The position numbers and the translations under genes are program-made. From positions 39,129,741 through 39,193,740 of the forward strand of contig CM041465.1 of assembly GCA_023213395.1 (NCBI GenBank): a DNA stretch of 64,000 nt, read 5' to 3'. Source of the DNA: Cycas panzhihuaensis (Eukaryota > Cycadophyta). This document shows positions 11,891-21,169 of the stretch, in pieces. The notes beneath the pieces were generated by a model. The model did not search any database and was not told where the DNA came from. It was given only the letters and a program-made list of their open reading frames with translations. Numbering within the stretch: the first letter of the stretch is position 1; each line of letters opens with the position of its first letter.

Positions 11891-12290
11891 ATGTCCCTCT
11901 ACATATTTACTGACAACGGAAGCCGCGGTAACCCTGGACCTTCTACCACTGCTTGGATCCTTCACAGCCCCTCCAGACATGATTTCCCGTGCTCTGGTAT
12001 CTTCCTCCCTGAGGTAACCAATAACAAAGCTGAGTACACGTCCATTATTGAAGCCCTTATTAATGCTCTCCATTTCCATAACGGACCCATCGTTTTGTTT
12101 TACAATTATCAGGTTGTTATGTCCCATCTCACCCAGGTTTACTAAGTGTGATGCCCTCACTTGAGAACCCTCGCTTCAGTTGCCAGATCTCTCTTGGCCT
12201 GCTTTTTGTCAGTTGACATTTAGCACATCCCTTGGGACCTCAATGCTGAGGCATACAACCTCGTCCACCTCATCCTTGAGTGTCGCCTCC
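11891..12290 (+). pseudogene. Additional archaeal-type RNase H domain of the Tat element
   Basis: The frame from 11891 encodes FTDNGSRGNPGPSTTAWIL, then EVTNNKAEYTSIIEAL, the first two blocks of an archaeal/plant-type RNase H. A frameshift near 12145 leads to HIPWDLNAEAYNLVHLIL, the last block. Members of this family cut RNA in RNA:DNA hybrids with four acidic residues. The first Asp (TDNG) and the Glu (KAEY) are present. The third position reads Asn (FYNYQVV, where families have GDSQ), and the last Asp is Tyr (NAEAY). Tat elements are known to carry such an extra RNase H next to RT. Here it stands alone. The preceding 11367-11890 shows no recognisable domain. Confidence 0.75.
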
Positions 12291-12679
12291 CTCTTCTTAG
12301 AGACCACCTTTGAGGCTTGCCTGGCCAGCCCGTGCCCAAGTCTCTGGTCGCCTTTAGTCTGATCTACTTGTCTAGTTTATTGGGTGCCTTTGTATCACTC
12401 GTTGCACTTTGACAACGGGGGCATCACCTTCATTGACTCTCTTTACTTAGAGGTCGAGTTTTAGACAACACATAGGCAGCCCCTACATTGTCCTCATCTC
12501 CATCTCCTTTGTCCACATGTTCCGCCACGACACTCGCTGACGCCCTTGGTCTATATGTTGTTCATGTTTTATTTATTTATATATAGGCATATGCTATTGC
12601 CGGTTTTTGGTTGTCAGCATTCTCCATCACACCATGCTTCCAAGCGGTGAGGCTCTGCCAGGCGTGTTTCTCAGAGCCG
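12291..12679. other. Interior end of the Tat element, nothing recognised
   Basis: This is the stretch between the RNase H and the 3' LTR. No integrase motif is visible. I also see no convincing polypurine tract directly before 12680, so the plus-strand primer site has decayed or the LTR boundary is slightly misplaced. Confidence 0.5.
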
Positions 12680-15252
12680 TGAATGGACTCGAGATGCATC
12701 GACTCAGGTGAGCTCAGGTATATGTTCTTGCTTCCCTCTTCACCCCTTTTTGACCGAGGTTTCTTAGTATGGATTACCTGATGCATGCTTACCTGCCATT
12801 TGTATGATTGCATTGCCTCCTTGCTTGATCACACTGCATATGCCTACTGCACGCCACTCAGCCTATGACGACCCACAGTGGGGGCATTCTTTAGCGAATG
12901 CTACACCCCATATGGCACATAGCCACCCATGTCATCTCCACGGCCCCTCGGGACACCTTAGCCAGTTGTATTTCACATTTGACAACCCCCTGTTCATGCT
13001 TTGATTTCTTCCAAGTACGATTGGATCCCTGGTCGAGACCCGTCTCTCTTTCCTGACCACTTGTCAGTCACCTAGGTACCAATTCCCAGCTAGTTCTGGC
13101 CCTAACTTGCTCTTTGTTTAGCTCCAGACCCTTTTTTTGGATTGATTTTCGCCTTCAGGCCCGTACTGCTATAAACTTAGTGGTACCGTGATGTTTGCCA
13201 CGGTACCATGAAGTTTACCACAGTACGACTGTTCAAAAACGTTTTTTTTAACTCACGAGGCAGTTCACGCTCTTTTTGCAGAAATGCCACATGGTGCCTA
13301 CATGTTTCAACTTCCCTGTGACCCTCAATATTCACTTAGGGTTAGTAGGGGATAAAAACAAAAAGGTTCCTCATTCCTTCTTCTTCTTGACTCATTTTTT
13401 GGATGCAACTCCTACCAGCTGCTGCTCTTCACACAGAGGCCATTGCTACCTCTTAGGCTCGCATGCAGTGGTTTCAAGCCTCTTTGCGTGTTCATACAAA
13501 GGACAAGAAGGATATTTACAGGATTCTCCAAGAAACAAGATCCAAAGGTCCCAAATCATAGGGGCATCTCTCACAGTGGCCTCTCTTCCAAAACCAACCA
13601 TCAAACCTTGTCAAGTGCAGGTCTTTGTTACTATTTTCTAGCAACCATAAACCCTCACTTTCTGCCATAAGGTACCCTCCATGTTTACCTTATGATTTTA
13701 TGTTTTTTCCTTATCATTTTTATGAATCAATGCTTGGTTTAGTTACTTTCTTTAACTCTGTACCTAGTTAGCACTAGATCTGTGGATTTGGGTGTTGTAG
13801 TGCTTCCCTCTACTATCTTGCAAGCCTACTTTAAGGTGGCTGTGCAGAGGGGGTAACATAAAGGAAAGTTGAGGGAGAAAGGTGGGGCTAGTACCCCTTG
13901 CAGACCTTCTCTCCAAGGGTCCAAACCCTTCTTCCCTTTCCCCTTGCACCTATTGCCTCCCTTAGAGTTTGGCCAGGGACTTGGGAACCTACTCCCCAAA
14001 TCTGAACCAGCATTGGCAGCCTCTTGCCACGCTGGTTCCAGCCCTTCATTTGCTAGTTTTGGGCACCGCATAAGCTCCAAAACCACCCCTTGTTGGTTCA
14101 TAACCTGCAGCCCATTCCACTTGGATGATCTGCTGCTCATAGCACCTCGTCCTTTGGATGTGCTTGCATGCCTTCCTATTATTTTTCCTTTCTTTTGTTT
14201 GCTACCCTATGTCATCATTTTAGTTCATTTTTCCTTTCCTGAGGTCACGTGGGGATCTTCTGTGGGTGAGTTAGCCATTCTGAGGCTAACTCCTTTATTT
14301 TGGGTGCCAATTGAGGTGATTGTTTGTTGGAATCCTGTTAGAGTTATTTTCATTAGAATAATATGCACATGGATTGATTTAGTTTGATCTTATTTCTTCT
14401 ATGTTTAGGCATATATATTAGATATACTTTGTGGCCCCTCTTCCGAGAGGGAGGAACTTATGTGTTGGACTGGCAGATCTTGCAATTGTGGAGTTACACA
14501 TGAGACAAGCCTATTAGCAGGTTAGTTTTGTGTTTGTTACTTTTTCTTCATTTCCCTTCATTTGGTGCTTTGCTTTACTTTTTGCATACATTGGGGAGGT
14601 AAGATAGCCCCTTTTCAGCTGCTCATGGTAACCATCGTTGATCGGTCTCACCTATGCAACAAGTGGAGCGAGAAGGCACGGGAAGTAACGAGATTCATAG
14701 TGCTTCGTTCAAACACCGGTCCAGGTATTCCTCTTTTCTTTTCGTCCTTTTCTTATAGCATTATTTCCTATGCATATGTGTACATGTTAAAAGACACGTA
14801 GGAAATGGAAAAGGAGGAAAGAATACATATTTGCATTTTGTGTGTCCTTTTTTATTTTGTAGTTGCTCTATTATATACAGATAGTCTCCCTCAGGTGCGA
14901 GTTATTTATTTCTCGCCCTTCCACTACCTTATACATAGACATTACATTACACGCACTCCACTTACGTATTGCCTTCTCACCTCTTTGAGAAGATGCAACC
15001 TGCTAGGTCCCTTCTTCCTCTTCCCAGCCATCCGAGGGGTAGAAGGGCCTCACCTTTTGGGTTGGCCCAAGGCTTCGCCTTACGCCCCTTCCCCATGATT
15101 ACCTAGAAGCAATTAAGCACCTTTGCAGATCCCAAATCCGCGCTCCGACACATGGACGCCCTGCGTGGTGATTCCTTGCCGCTTAACATGACTCAGTCTT
15201 ATATAACCATTTCTTGCTAAACATAGGAAACCACCCCGCAGATAGCGTTTCA
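12680..15252 (+). repeat. 3' LTR of the Tat element
   Basis: Partner of 1695-4300. It starts TGAATGGACTC and ends GTTTCA, with TG and CA ends intact. Relative to the 5' LTR it lacks about 40 bases near 13415 and has many transitions. The 172-codon frame (13869-14387) is open here too. To the right the outer chromovirus resumes immediately. Confidence 0.85.
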
Positions 15253-16527
15253 CTTAGGTTGGGATTAGTTGTTATCAGTTAGTTCTTAAATCCATGTAGG
15301 TTGAGGGAAATAGATGGATTATAAGATAGGCTCAGAGGGGTCTAAACAAAAATGAGAAAGAGCATTAGCTACAACATTTTCTTTGATATTTTTATAAGAT
15401 ATAGTGAAGTCAAATACTTGGAGGTGATCAACCCACTTTGCTTGCTCTTCAAAAAGGACAGGTTGGTCAAGGAGCTAACACAGACTATGGTGGTCAGTTA
15501 AAATAGTAAATTTGGATCCTAGTAAATACAGATACCACTTATCAATTGCATGGACGACGGCCTTCATTTCTTTTTGGTAAGTTTAAAGTTGACATTCATG
15601 GTCCTTTAGTTTTTAACTTTCAAAGGTAATTAGATGAAAATCCTATAGGAGAACAACTCTTAAGCCTATACCAGATGTATCATATTCAGGTTGGAATGGT
15701 TTGGAAAAGTTTAGGGGGTCAATACGGGGGTAGTAGATATGAGTAATTTGAGATGGTTGAAGGCATCGTCCACATTAAGGGACCACTTAAAGGAGTCCCT
15801 ACGAAGCAATTGGTTATAGTATGGCAATGGAGGCAAAATTTTTAATGAATCATTGATAAAAGCCTATGATTCCAAAGAAAGCTCATAGTTGAGTGAGAGT
15901 CTTAGGGGTGGGCCATGTGATAATGGTTGAAATTTTTTAAAGATCCACTCAAACAACTTTTACTGAGAAGATATGGCCCAAATATTAGAGTTCAGTCTTC
16001 CCAAATTTATACTTAGTTAGTTTGGCATAGAGTTTGTGTTAGAAGAGAGGCTAAAGGGCAATTTCTAAATGTTGTATATGGGTAGACATGCAAGAACTAT
16101 ATATACGGATACCATAAAAAAAGATAATGATGAACTTGTGAAGATGGTGACCAAAAATCTTATTCATTAAGCCTTGAAATGTGGCTGGGACATTGTATAA
16201 TCTAAAGGGCATAACCTAAAATTTGGAAAGCCCATGGTATGTTTAAAAAGTAGTCTTATAATGATATTTAAGGCTAATGGGGATCTGATAATATCTCAAT
16301 TAAAGGTCTAATTTGGAAAAAATTGTGGCCTCATGAATTTCATCCAATATATCATTAATGCAAGGAGTGGTAAATTTATTTTTAATTGTGAGTTTATTAA
16401 GCTTTTTATAATCAACGCAGAGGCAAAATAAGTCATCCTTTTTTCAGACAAGTATGATGGAGGCTACGTAAGGGTTTTTACTTGGTTGGATTATTCCCAT
16501 GTCCATAAGTTTTATTATGATTTATTC
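15253..16527 (-). pseudogene. Reverse transcriptase and RNase H of the outer chromovirus
   Basis: On the minus strand the order is RT then RNase H. RT begins near 16525 with LMDMGIIQPSKNPY, followed by DLFCLCVDYKKLNKLT and FSKLDL (about 16325). The catalytic FxDD box reads FFYGIRIYS (about 16115), so both catalytic Asp residues are lost. The RNase H part holds a KEMKAVVHAIDKWYLYLLG-like segment and ends with KWVDHLQVFDFTISYKN (about 15440-15370) before a short linker. Stops replace several Gln and Trp codons. It is cut at 16527 by the copia insertion, with the missing N-terminal part beyond 25058, and at 15253 by the Tat insertion. Confidence 0.85.
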
Positions 16528-16532
16528 AATTT

Positions 16533-16696
16533 TGAAGGAAAATATATTTGCAAGAACTATGCTTTGATGCCAAATGATGGAAAAAATATGGAGCCAAAGT
16601 GCTCTGATACCAAATGAAGGAAAATATATTTGCAAGAACTATGCTTTGATGCCAAATGATGGAAAAAATATGGAGCCAAAGTGCTCTGATACCAAA
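16533..16696 (-). repeat. Two tandem 82-bp repeats containing a primer-binding site
   Basis: The units 16533-16614 and 16615-16696 are identical to each other and to 24635-24716. On the minus strand each unit starts with TTTGGTATCAGAGC, a full primer-binding-site sequence. Midway it has a variant (TTTGGCATCAAAGC) preceded by CCATCA. It ends in CCTTCA, like an LTR end. Confidence 0.9.
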
Positions 16697-17092
16697 TGAA
16701 GGAAAATATGCTTGCAAACTAACAGATTAGAACATATATCAAATAAGCATAAACTAGTATTGCATTAATACAGCAGTGTATCACCAATTACAATAGCATA
16801 ACACATGAGAGCCTTGTTGTTCAATCCATTGTAGTAGAATGAGTATTCCAAATCTTCCTCAAAAGTAGGTGGTATCTAAAGACACCAGGGTTGTACACCC
16901 CTTAACATTTATAGTTTGGGGGAGGAGGGAAACTCCTCAACCCCTGAATTCAAATTAATAATAAAATAATACTAACTTAACTCAAATGAAATTAACTCAA
17001 CTTACCTTGACATGTTGAGCATCACATGTCTAAATTGAGGTGCACAATCCTGGTAGATAAGAGGGAGTTGAGTGATGACATTACACCTAATA
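16533..17092 (-). repeat. 3' LTR of the chimeric copia element
   Basis: The outer end is TG at 16533, next to the AATTT duplication. The inner end is placed at 17092, next to a GGGGAGAA polypurine run on the minus strand, where the LTR start reads TATTAGG instead of TGTTGGG. It contains two exact 82-bp units (16533-16614 and 16615-16696), then a diverged copy starting at 16697. A minus-strand TATA candidate (CTATAAATG) lies near 16903-16911. Beyond the 82-bp units the sequence does not align with the 5' LTR, although the layout is alike. Confidence 0.65.
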
Positions 17093-17100
17093 TTCTCCCC
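17093..17100 (-). other. Polypurine tract of the chimeric copia element
   Basis: The minus strand reads GGGGAGAA directly before the proposed LTR start, as in many plant copia elements, where this run precedes TGTTGGG. It is the basis for placing the LTR boundary at 17092. Confidence 0.5.
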
Positions 17101-17107
17101 GTTAATA

Positions 17108-17890
17108 TCAGCACGAACACTTGTATCTTTTCCTTGAACTTGTGGAACTGGTACTTGAAAAAACTTGGAAATTCCAATCTTGATCTTTGTCAATGCTTCT
17201 CACCCTTATAGTCACATATATCTCTTGATTATAGAATGATGTAGGAAGACTATAGGTAGATGAAACTTGATGCAAAAGTAGATGAATAACTGTAATTTGG
17301 ACTTGAACTTTTGTACTCTTTATGCTTGAGCAGGTTGTCATATCACCAGGTTCATTCTTCGCTATGTCATAAGATTCGTCTTCATGATGCTCCCCCTCAA
17401 ATGGAGGATCAAATCCTTGTGCAACAAGGTGGTCCTGCATTTGATCTGAATCTTCATTGGTATTGCCGTCATGATCTACCTGTTCTGTCACCTGTCTCAC
17501 ATGCTCATCAAAAGTTTCATCAAATACAGTGGGGATATCTCCTCCATAAGTAGAAATCAATAAATCCCAAACAGACTTAGATGTTGTTAATTCAGAAACT
17601 AGTGAAAAGACATCATTAGTCATAGTGCAAAATAATAAACCTAACACTTCATTATCTTTTCTAAAATTTTCTTTAAGGCTAAGGTCACATTCATGTTGTA
17701 AATACTTCAAAAGATCACGTTCAATAAAGTAAGTGTACATAGTATCATACCATAGTGAATAGTTATGGCCATTGAAAATGGGGAATTGTGCCATTTTGAA
17801 AGTAATTTAATCAATAAGAAAATGATGATAAGATCAAGTAGAAATCTTGAATAAACAATGAGATATAAACTAGAATTTTCTTTAAAAATT
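17108..17890 (-). pseudogene. Second leader end and gag start fused to a linker, chimeric copia element
   Basis: At 17836-17890 the sequence matches the leader just upstream of the main gag (22205-22260), for example 'aactagaattttcttta'. A methionine at 17794 then opens 228 codons beginning MAQFPIFNGHNYSLWYDTMY, a copia gag N-terminus like that of the main gag but clearly diverged. After about residue 87 (STYGGDIP) the protein changes to an acidic stretch (FDEHVRQVTEQVDHDG...), which resembles the region between integrase and RT in copia elements. The last 60 residues are unrecognised. I read this as the 5' end of a related element, internally deleted, joined to the RT of the main element. 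The exact joint is near 17885. Confidence 0.6.
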
Positions 17891-18770
17891 AAGTCGTCTA
17901 CGTAAAGTCCTACGATCAATATCGAATTTCCTTTAGTTTTAGTGTATAGGTTTGGATCTGCTTGAGATCTTTCAAACCCTTGATCTTTAAGATATGTGTC
18001 TATACGGGAATACCAAGCCCTAGGTGCTTGCTTTAGACCATATAACGCTTTCTTTAACTTATACACTTTATTTTCTTCCCCCCTGACTTCAAAACTGAGG
18101 GGTTGAGAGACATAGATATCTTCTTGGATATAACCATTTAAGAAAGCACTTTTTACGTCCATTTGATAAACAGGCCAACCCATTTGAGCGGCTAAACTTA
18201 TTATCATGCGAACTGATTCCATTCTAGCAACTGGGCAACGTTTGAAGATAGTCTATGCCTTCTCTTTGGGCATATCCTTTGGCAACTAAACGAGCTTTAT
18301 ATTTATCAATTGATCCATTAAAGTGGAACTTAGTCTTATAAACCCATTTGGTTCCAATGGCTTTCTTTCTTGGTGGTAAGTCTACAAGTTCCCAAGTATC
18401 ATTTTTAACGATAGATTTATATTCCTCTTGCATGGCTTTTTGCCAGCACTCATGTTGATTAGCCTCACCAAATGTTTGAGGCTCATGACTTTCAAGTAAC
18501 TTACTCATTAGAGCAAAGTTAACTTTGTGTGAACGTGTAGATCTTCGATTGTTATCTAATATATTTCCTAAGTCATGATTGCGGTGAACCCATTTAGGTA
18601 GTAGTTGTGATGGTGGTTGAGGGGATGTTGTTTCCCTAGTAGTTTCCAGAGAGGTTCTCCACATAGGTGGCACATATTTGGATGTATTTGATGCATTAAA
18701 CTTAATGGTAATGTCCTTTTGTTGTTCGTGATTATTTTGATAGTAGGTGTCTTCTTGAAATTTGACATCC
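17885..18770 (-). pseudogene. Copia reverse transcriptase, truncated after the YVDD box
   Basis: The linker and RT start lie at 18673-18224 (WQKAMQEEYKSIVKNDTWEL, then KAIGTKWVYKTKF and YKARLVAKGY). After a frameshift the frame continues at 18222 with WPVYQMDVKSAFLNG, VYKLKKALYGLKQAPRAWY and GLYVDDLIF (about 17900). The catalytic YVDD box is intact. The remainder of RT and all of RNase H are missing, because the sequence changes to a second element's leader within a few codons. Apart from that break and two frameshifts, this is the best-preserved copia coding sequence in the window. Confidence 0.85.
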
Positions 18771-19823
18771 CTACTCGTAATAACTTTTCGGATTTGGGAT
18801 CATAAACTTTGTAAGATTTTGATGATTCACTATATCCAATAAAGATACATTTTACACTATGAGCATCTAATTTGGTTCTTCTTTGGTCGGGACATGGGCA
18901 TAGGCTAAATGACCAAATACCTTAAGGTGACGGATACTAGGTTTATAACCGTCCATGCTTCTTCCGGGTCTTCCCCTAATGACTTTTATGGAACATCGAT
19001 TAAGTAAGTAGATCACGGTATGGACTGCTCAAACCTAAAATTCATGGCCTAAGTTTTTATCTTTAAGCATACAACGTGCCATTTCTACGATAGTTCTGCT
19101 TTTTCCTTTCACCACACCATTTTGTTGTGGGGTGTAGGGGTTGGTATGTTGTCGCCTAATCCCATGTTGGATACAAGAATCCTTGAAGATATTAGAGGTA
19201 AATTCTCCCCATTATCGGATCTTAAGGAGAGGATATGGTATCCACTTTGTCGCTCAACGAAGGTTTTGAAGTCAACAAAGTGGTCAAAAGCATCGATTTG
19301 TATTTGAGAAAGAACACCCAAGTCTTTCTTGTAAAGTCATCAATAAATGTAAGGAAATATTTGGCACCGCTATGAGGAGTGGCCATTGGGCCACAAATAT
19401 CTCGTGTAGATGAGTTGAAGAGGGCGGATGCCCGATGGCTAAAGTCTGGAAAGCTTTCTATGATGTTTTCCAAGAAGGCATCCTCACACAACTCTTTGTT
19501 AACATCAATAGGGGTAAGCCATTAACCATATCTAATCTTTTCATAAGGGCTAAACTTGTATAATTAAGGTGACCGAAACGTTGATGCCATAGGTCACTAT
19601 CCATAGTAGTTGTGGTTCTAAGGGCATATGTTTCTGAGGGGGTGATAGTAAGCTTAAATAAACGATCTTTAGTCATGATACCCCTAGCAACAATAGCTTC
19701 ATTTTGTCGTTTGTCTTTAATGACACATTCACCGTTGTCAAAAATTATTTTATAGTCTTGTCCCATCATCATCCTCTGGAGTAGTAAGTTTTTCCTTAAA
19801 GCGGGGGACGTATAGAACATCAT
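18770..19823 (-). pseudogene. Copia integrase
   Basis: The GAG-pre-integrase zinc finger holds LWHQRFGHLNYTSLALMKRL (about 19585-19525). The core then runs DICGPMATPHSGAKYFLTFI (first Asp, about 19400) to SDNGENLP (second Asp, about 19220). The region of the third acidic residue, normally in a GVVER-like block, reads HNKMVW near 19120 and looks lost. A C-terminal part with KVFGHLAYAHVP follows near 18915-18880. Several frameshifts and stops break the frame, so the enzyme is inactive. Confidence 0.8.
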
Positions 19824-19846
19824 TTAAATATTTGTATTCACCACTA

Positions 19847-20110
19847 TCACCAATAAGGCAATGTTACCTTTTCCAATCGATTGGTGAGAAGTGTTGTCTC
19901 CAAACATAATAGACCCTTTCTTATTTGTATCCAAAGTTTGAAATAATTGTTCTTTATGGGTCGTGTGGTGGAACAACCGGAGTCTATGTACCAACTATCA
20001 TCCTCTTCTTCCTGATTTGAAAAGCTAGATAGAAATAACCTATTGTTGATTTTAGATTCTCGATGTATTTGACACATGCCCTCTGAGGGTGGTCCATGTT
20101 TGAAAAACAC
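19847..20110 (-). pseudogene. Copia aspartic protease
   Basis: The minus-strand frame has DSWYIDSGCSTTRPIKNNY, with the active-site Asp-Ser-Gly intact at about 20000. It lies between the gag zinc knuckle and the integrase finger, as expected, and is broken by frameshifts. In a working element it would cut the Gag-Pol polyprotein. Confidence 0.75.
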
Positions 20111-20114
20111 TTAT

Positions 20115-21169
20115 CTTCGATGTGACCATTTCTCGACAATAAGTGCAATATAGTTGATCTCTTTTCCATAACTAAGATTTTGAGTCCTTGGTGAAGAGTG
20201 ATCAAAGTTGAGAGGTCTCCTTTTCCTCATAGAATTGAGTATGAGTATTTCTTGGTTGGTCACGATAGTTTTGAGGTGTTCTAGAAGGTTGTGGGTTCCC
20301 ATGACAATGTGGACAACAAGAATGATTTTCAACTTGTCTTCGTTGGTTAGGGTTTCTTTGAGTGTTCGAATGTCTTGGAGAATTTTCATGTTGTGGGGGT
20401 AGTCCTTGTCTATTATGAGGAGCTTGGTATCGTAGAGGATTTTGTCTAGGTTCATTTCTAGGGTTTTCATCTTTTCGCCTTAGAGGAGATTCATTTTGTT
20501 TTGAAGTGCCATCTTGAGGATTAGATTGAATGTTGGCCTTTGTAGCAAAGGCATGTTCTAAGGTTTCGTTAGTAGCTTGTTGCTCTTCTATGGACATGAG
20601 CATAGCAGTAAGTTGTTCTATTTTAAGTGTACTTAGGTCTTTAGATACACTAATACTAGTAACTACCATCTCAAAGCGTCTAACGGCTCCTACACATCGA
20701 AGGATCCGTTCAACAACTCTTTGTTCGGTTAGGGTGTCCCCAAGGGACCTCATTTGATTAACTATATCTTGAATCTTGGTCATAAATTCAGTTATTGATT
20801 CATGAGGCATCATACGTAAATTTCGAACTTACTTCTTAAGTTTTGTAGTTTAGAGGACGCAGCCCCTTCATAAATAAGCTGTAAAGTATCCCAAGCCTCT
20901 TTGGACTTAATGGATTCACTAACGCGTGGGAAAACATGATCTTCCAAAGCACAAAAAATAAGGGCTAAGGCTTCATTATCCTTTTTGACATTTTCTTTGT
21001 ACATAGCTTTTTCAGTATCAGTTGGATTTGATCCTAAGTCATTGTAACCATTTCTCACTATATCCCACATTTCATTTGCTATGAGGATGGGCCTCATCCT
21101 CCTACTCCAGTTAAGAAAATTATTTCCATCAAACTTAGGAATAATCATATTCCCAAAACTAGACGTCAT
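20115..21169 (-). pseudogene. Copia gag (main copy)
   Basis: It starts at the methionine at 21169 with FGNMIIPKFDGNNFLNWSRR and keeps the family's RSKEAWDTL-like turn (KSKEAWDTLQLIYEG). After a frameshift at about 20815 the UBN2-type part follows (VVERILRCVGAVRRFEMVV, then a Lys/Gln-rich linker). A zinc knuckle (C..C...GH.EDKC) spans the frame change near 20150-20120. It would form the particle that packages element RNA. Two frameshifts break an otherwise intact sequence. Confidence 0.85.

Larger units (their letters stand above)
1695..15252 (+). mobile_element. Tat-lineage Ty3/gypsy element, non-autonomous, carrying an antisense gene
   Basis: Two long direct repeats of about 2.6 kb (1695-4300 and 12680-15252) flank an 8.4-kb interior. 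The order is primer-binding site, gag, protease, antisense plant-mobile-domain-like gene, archaeal-type RNase H. I find no reverse transcriptase or integrase motifs in the interior, so the copy could only have moved with enzymes from a relative. Lineage rests on the tRNA-Asp-like primer site, the CxxHG...HxxxxC knuckle in gag, and the additional RNase H, all known in Tat elements. The outer chromovirus resumes on both sides. The host duplication is poorly preserved ('cttag' on the right, 'ctag' on the left), and the left end may be off by a few bases. Confidence 0.8.

Noticed and set aside
17311-17553. 80-codon plus-strand frame
   Set aside because: It is antisense to the second gag start and linker of the copia chimera.
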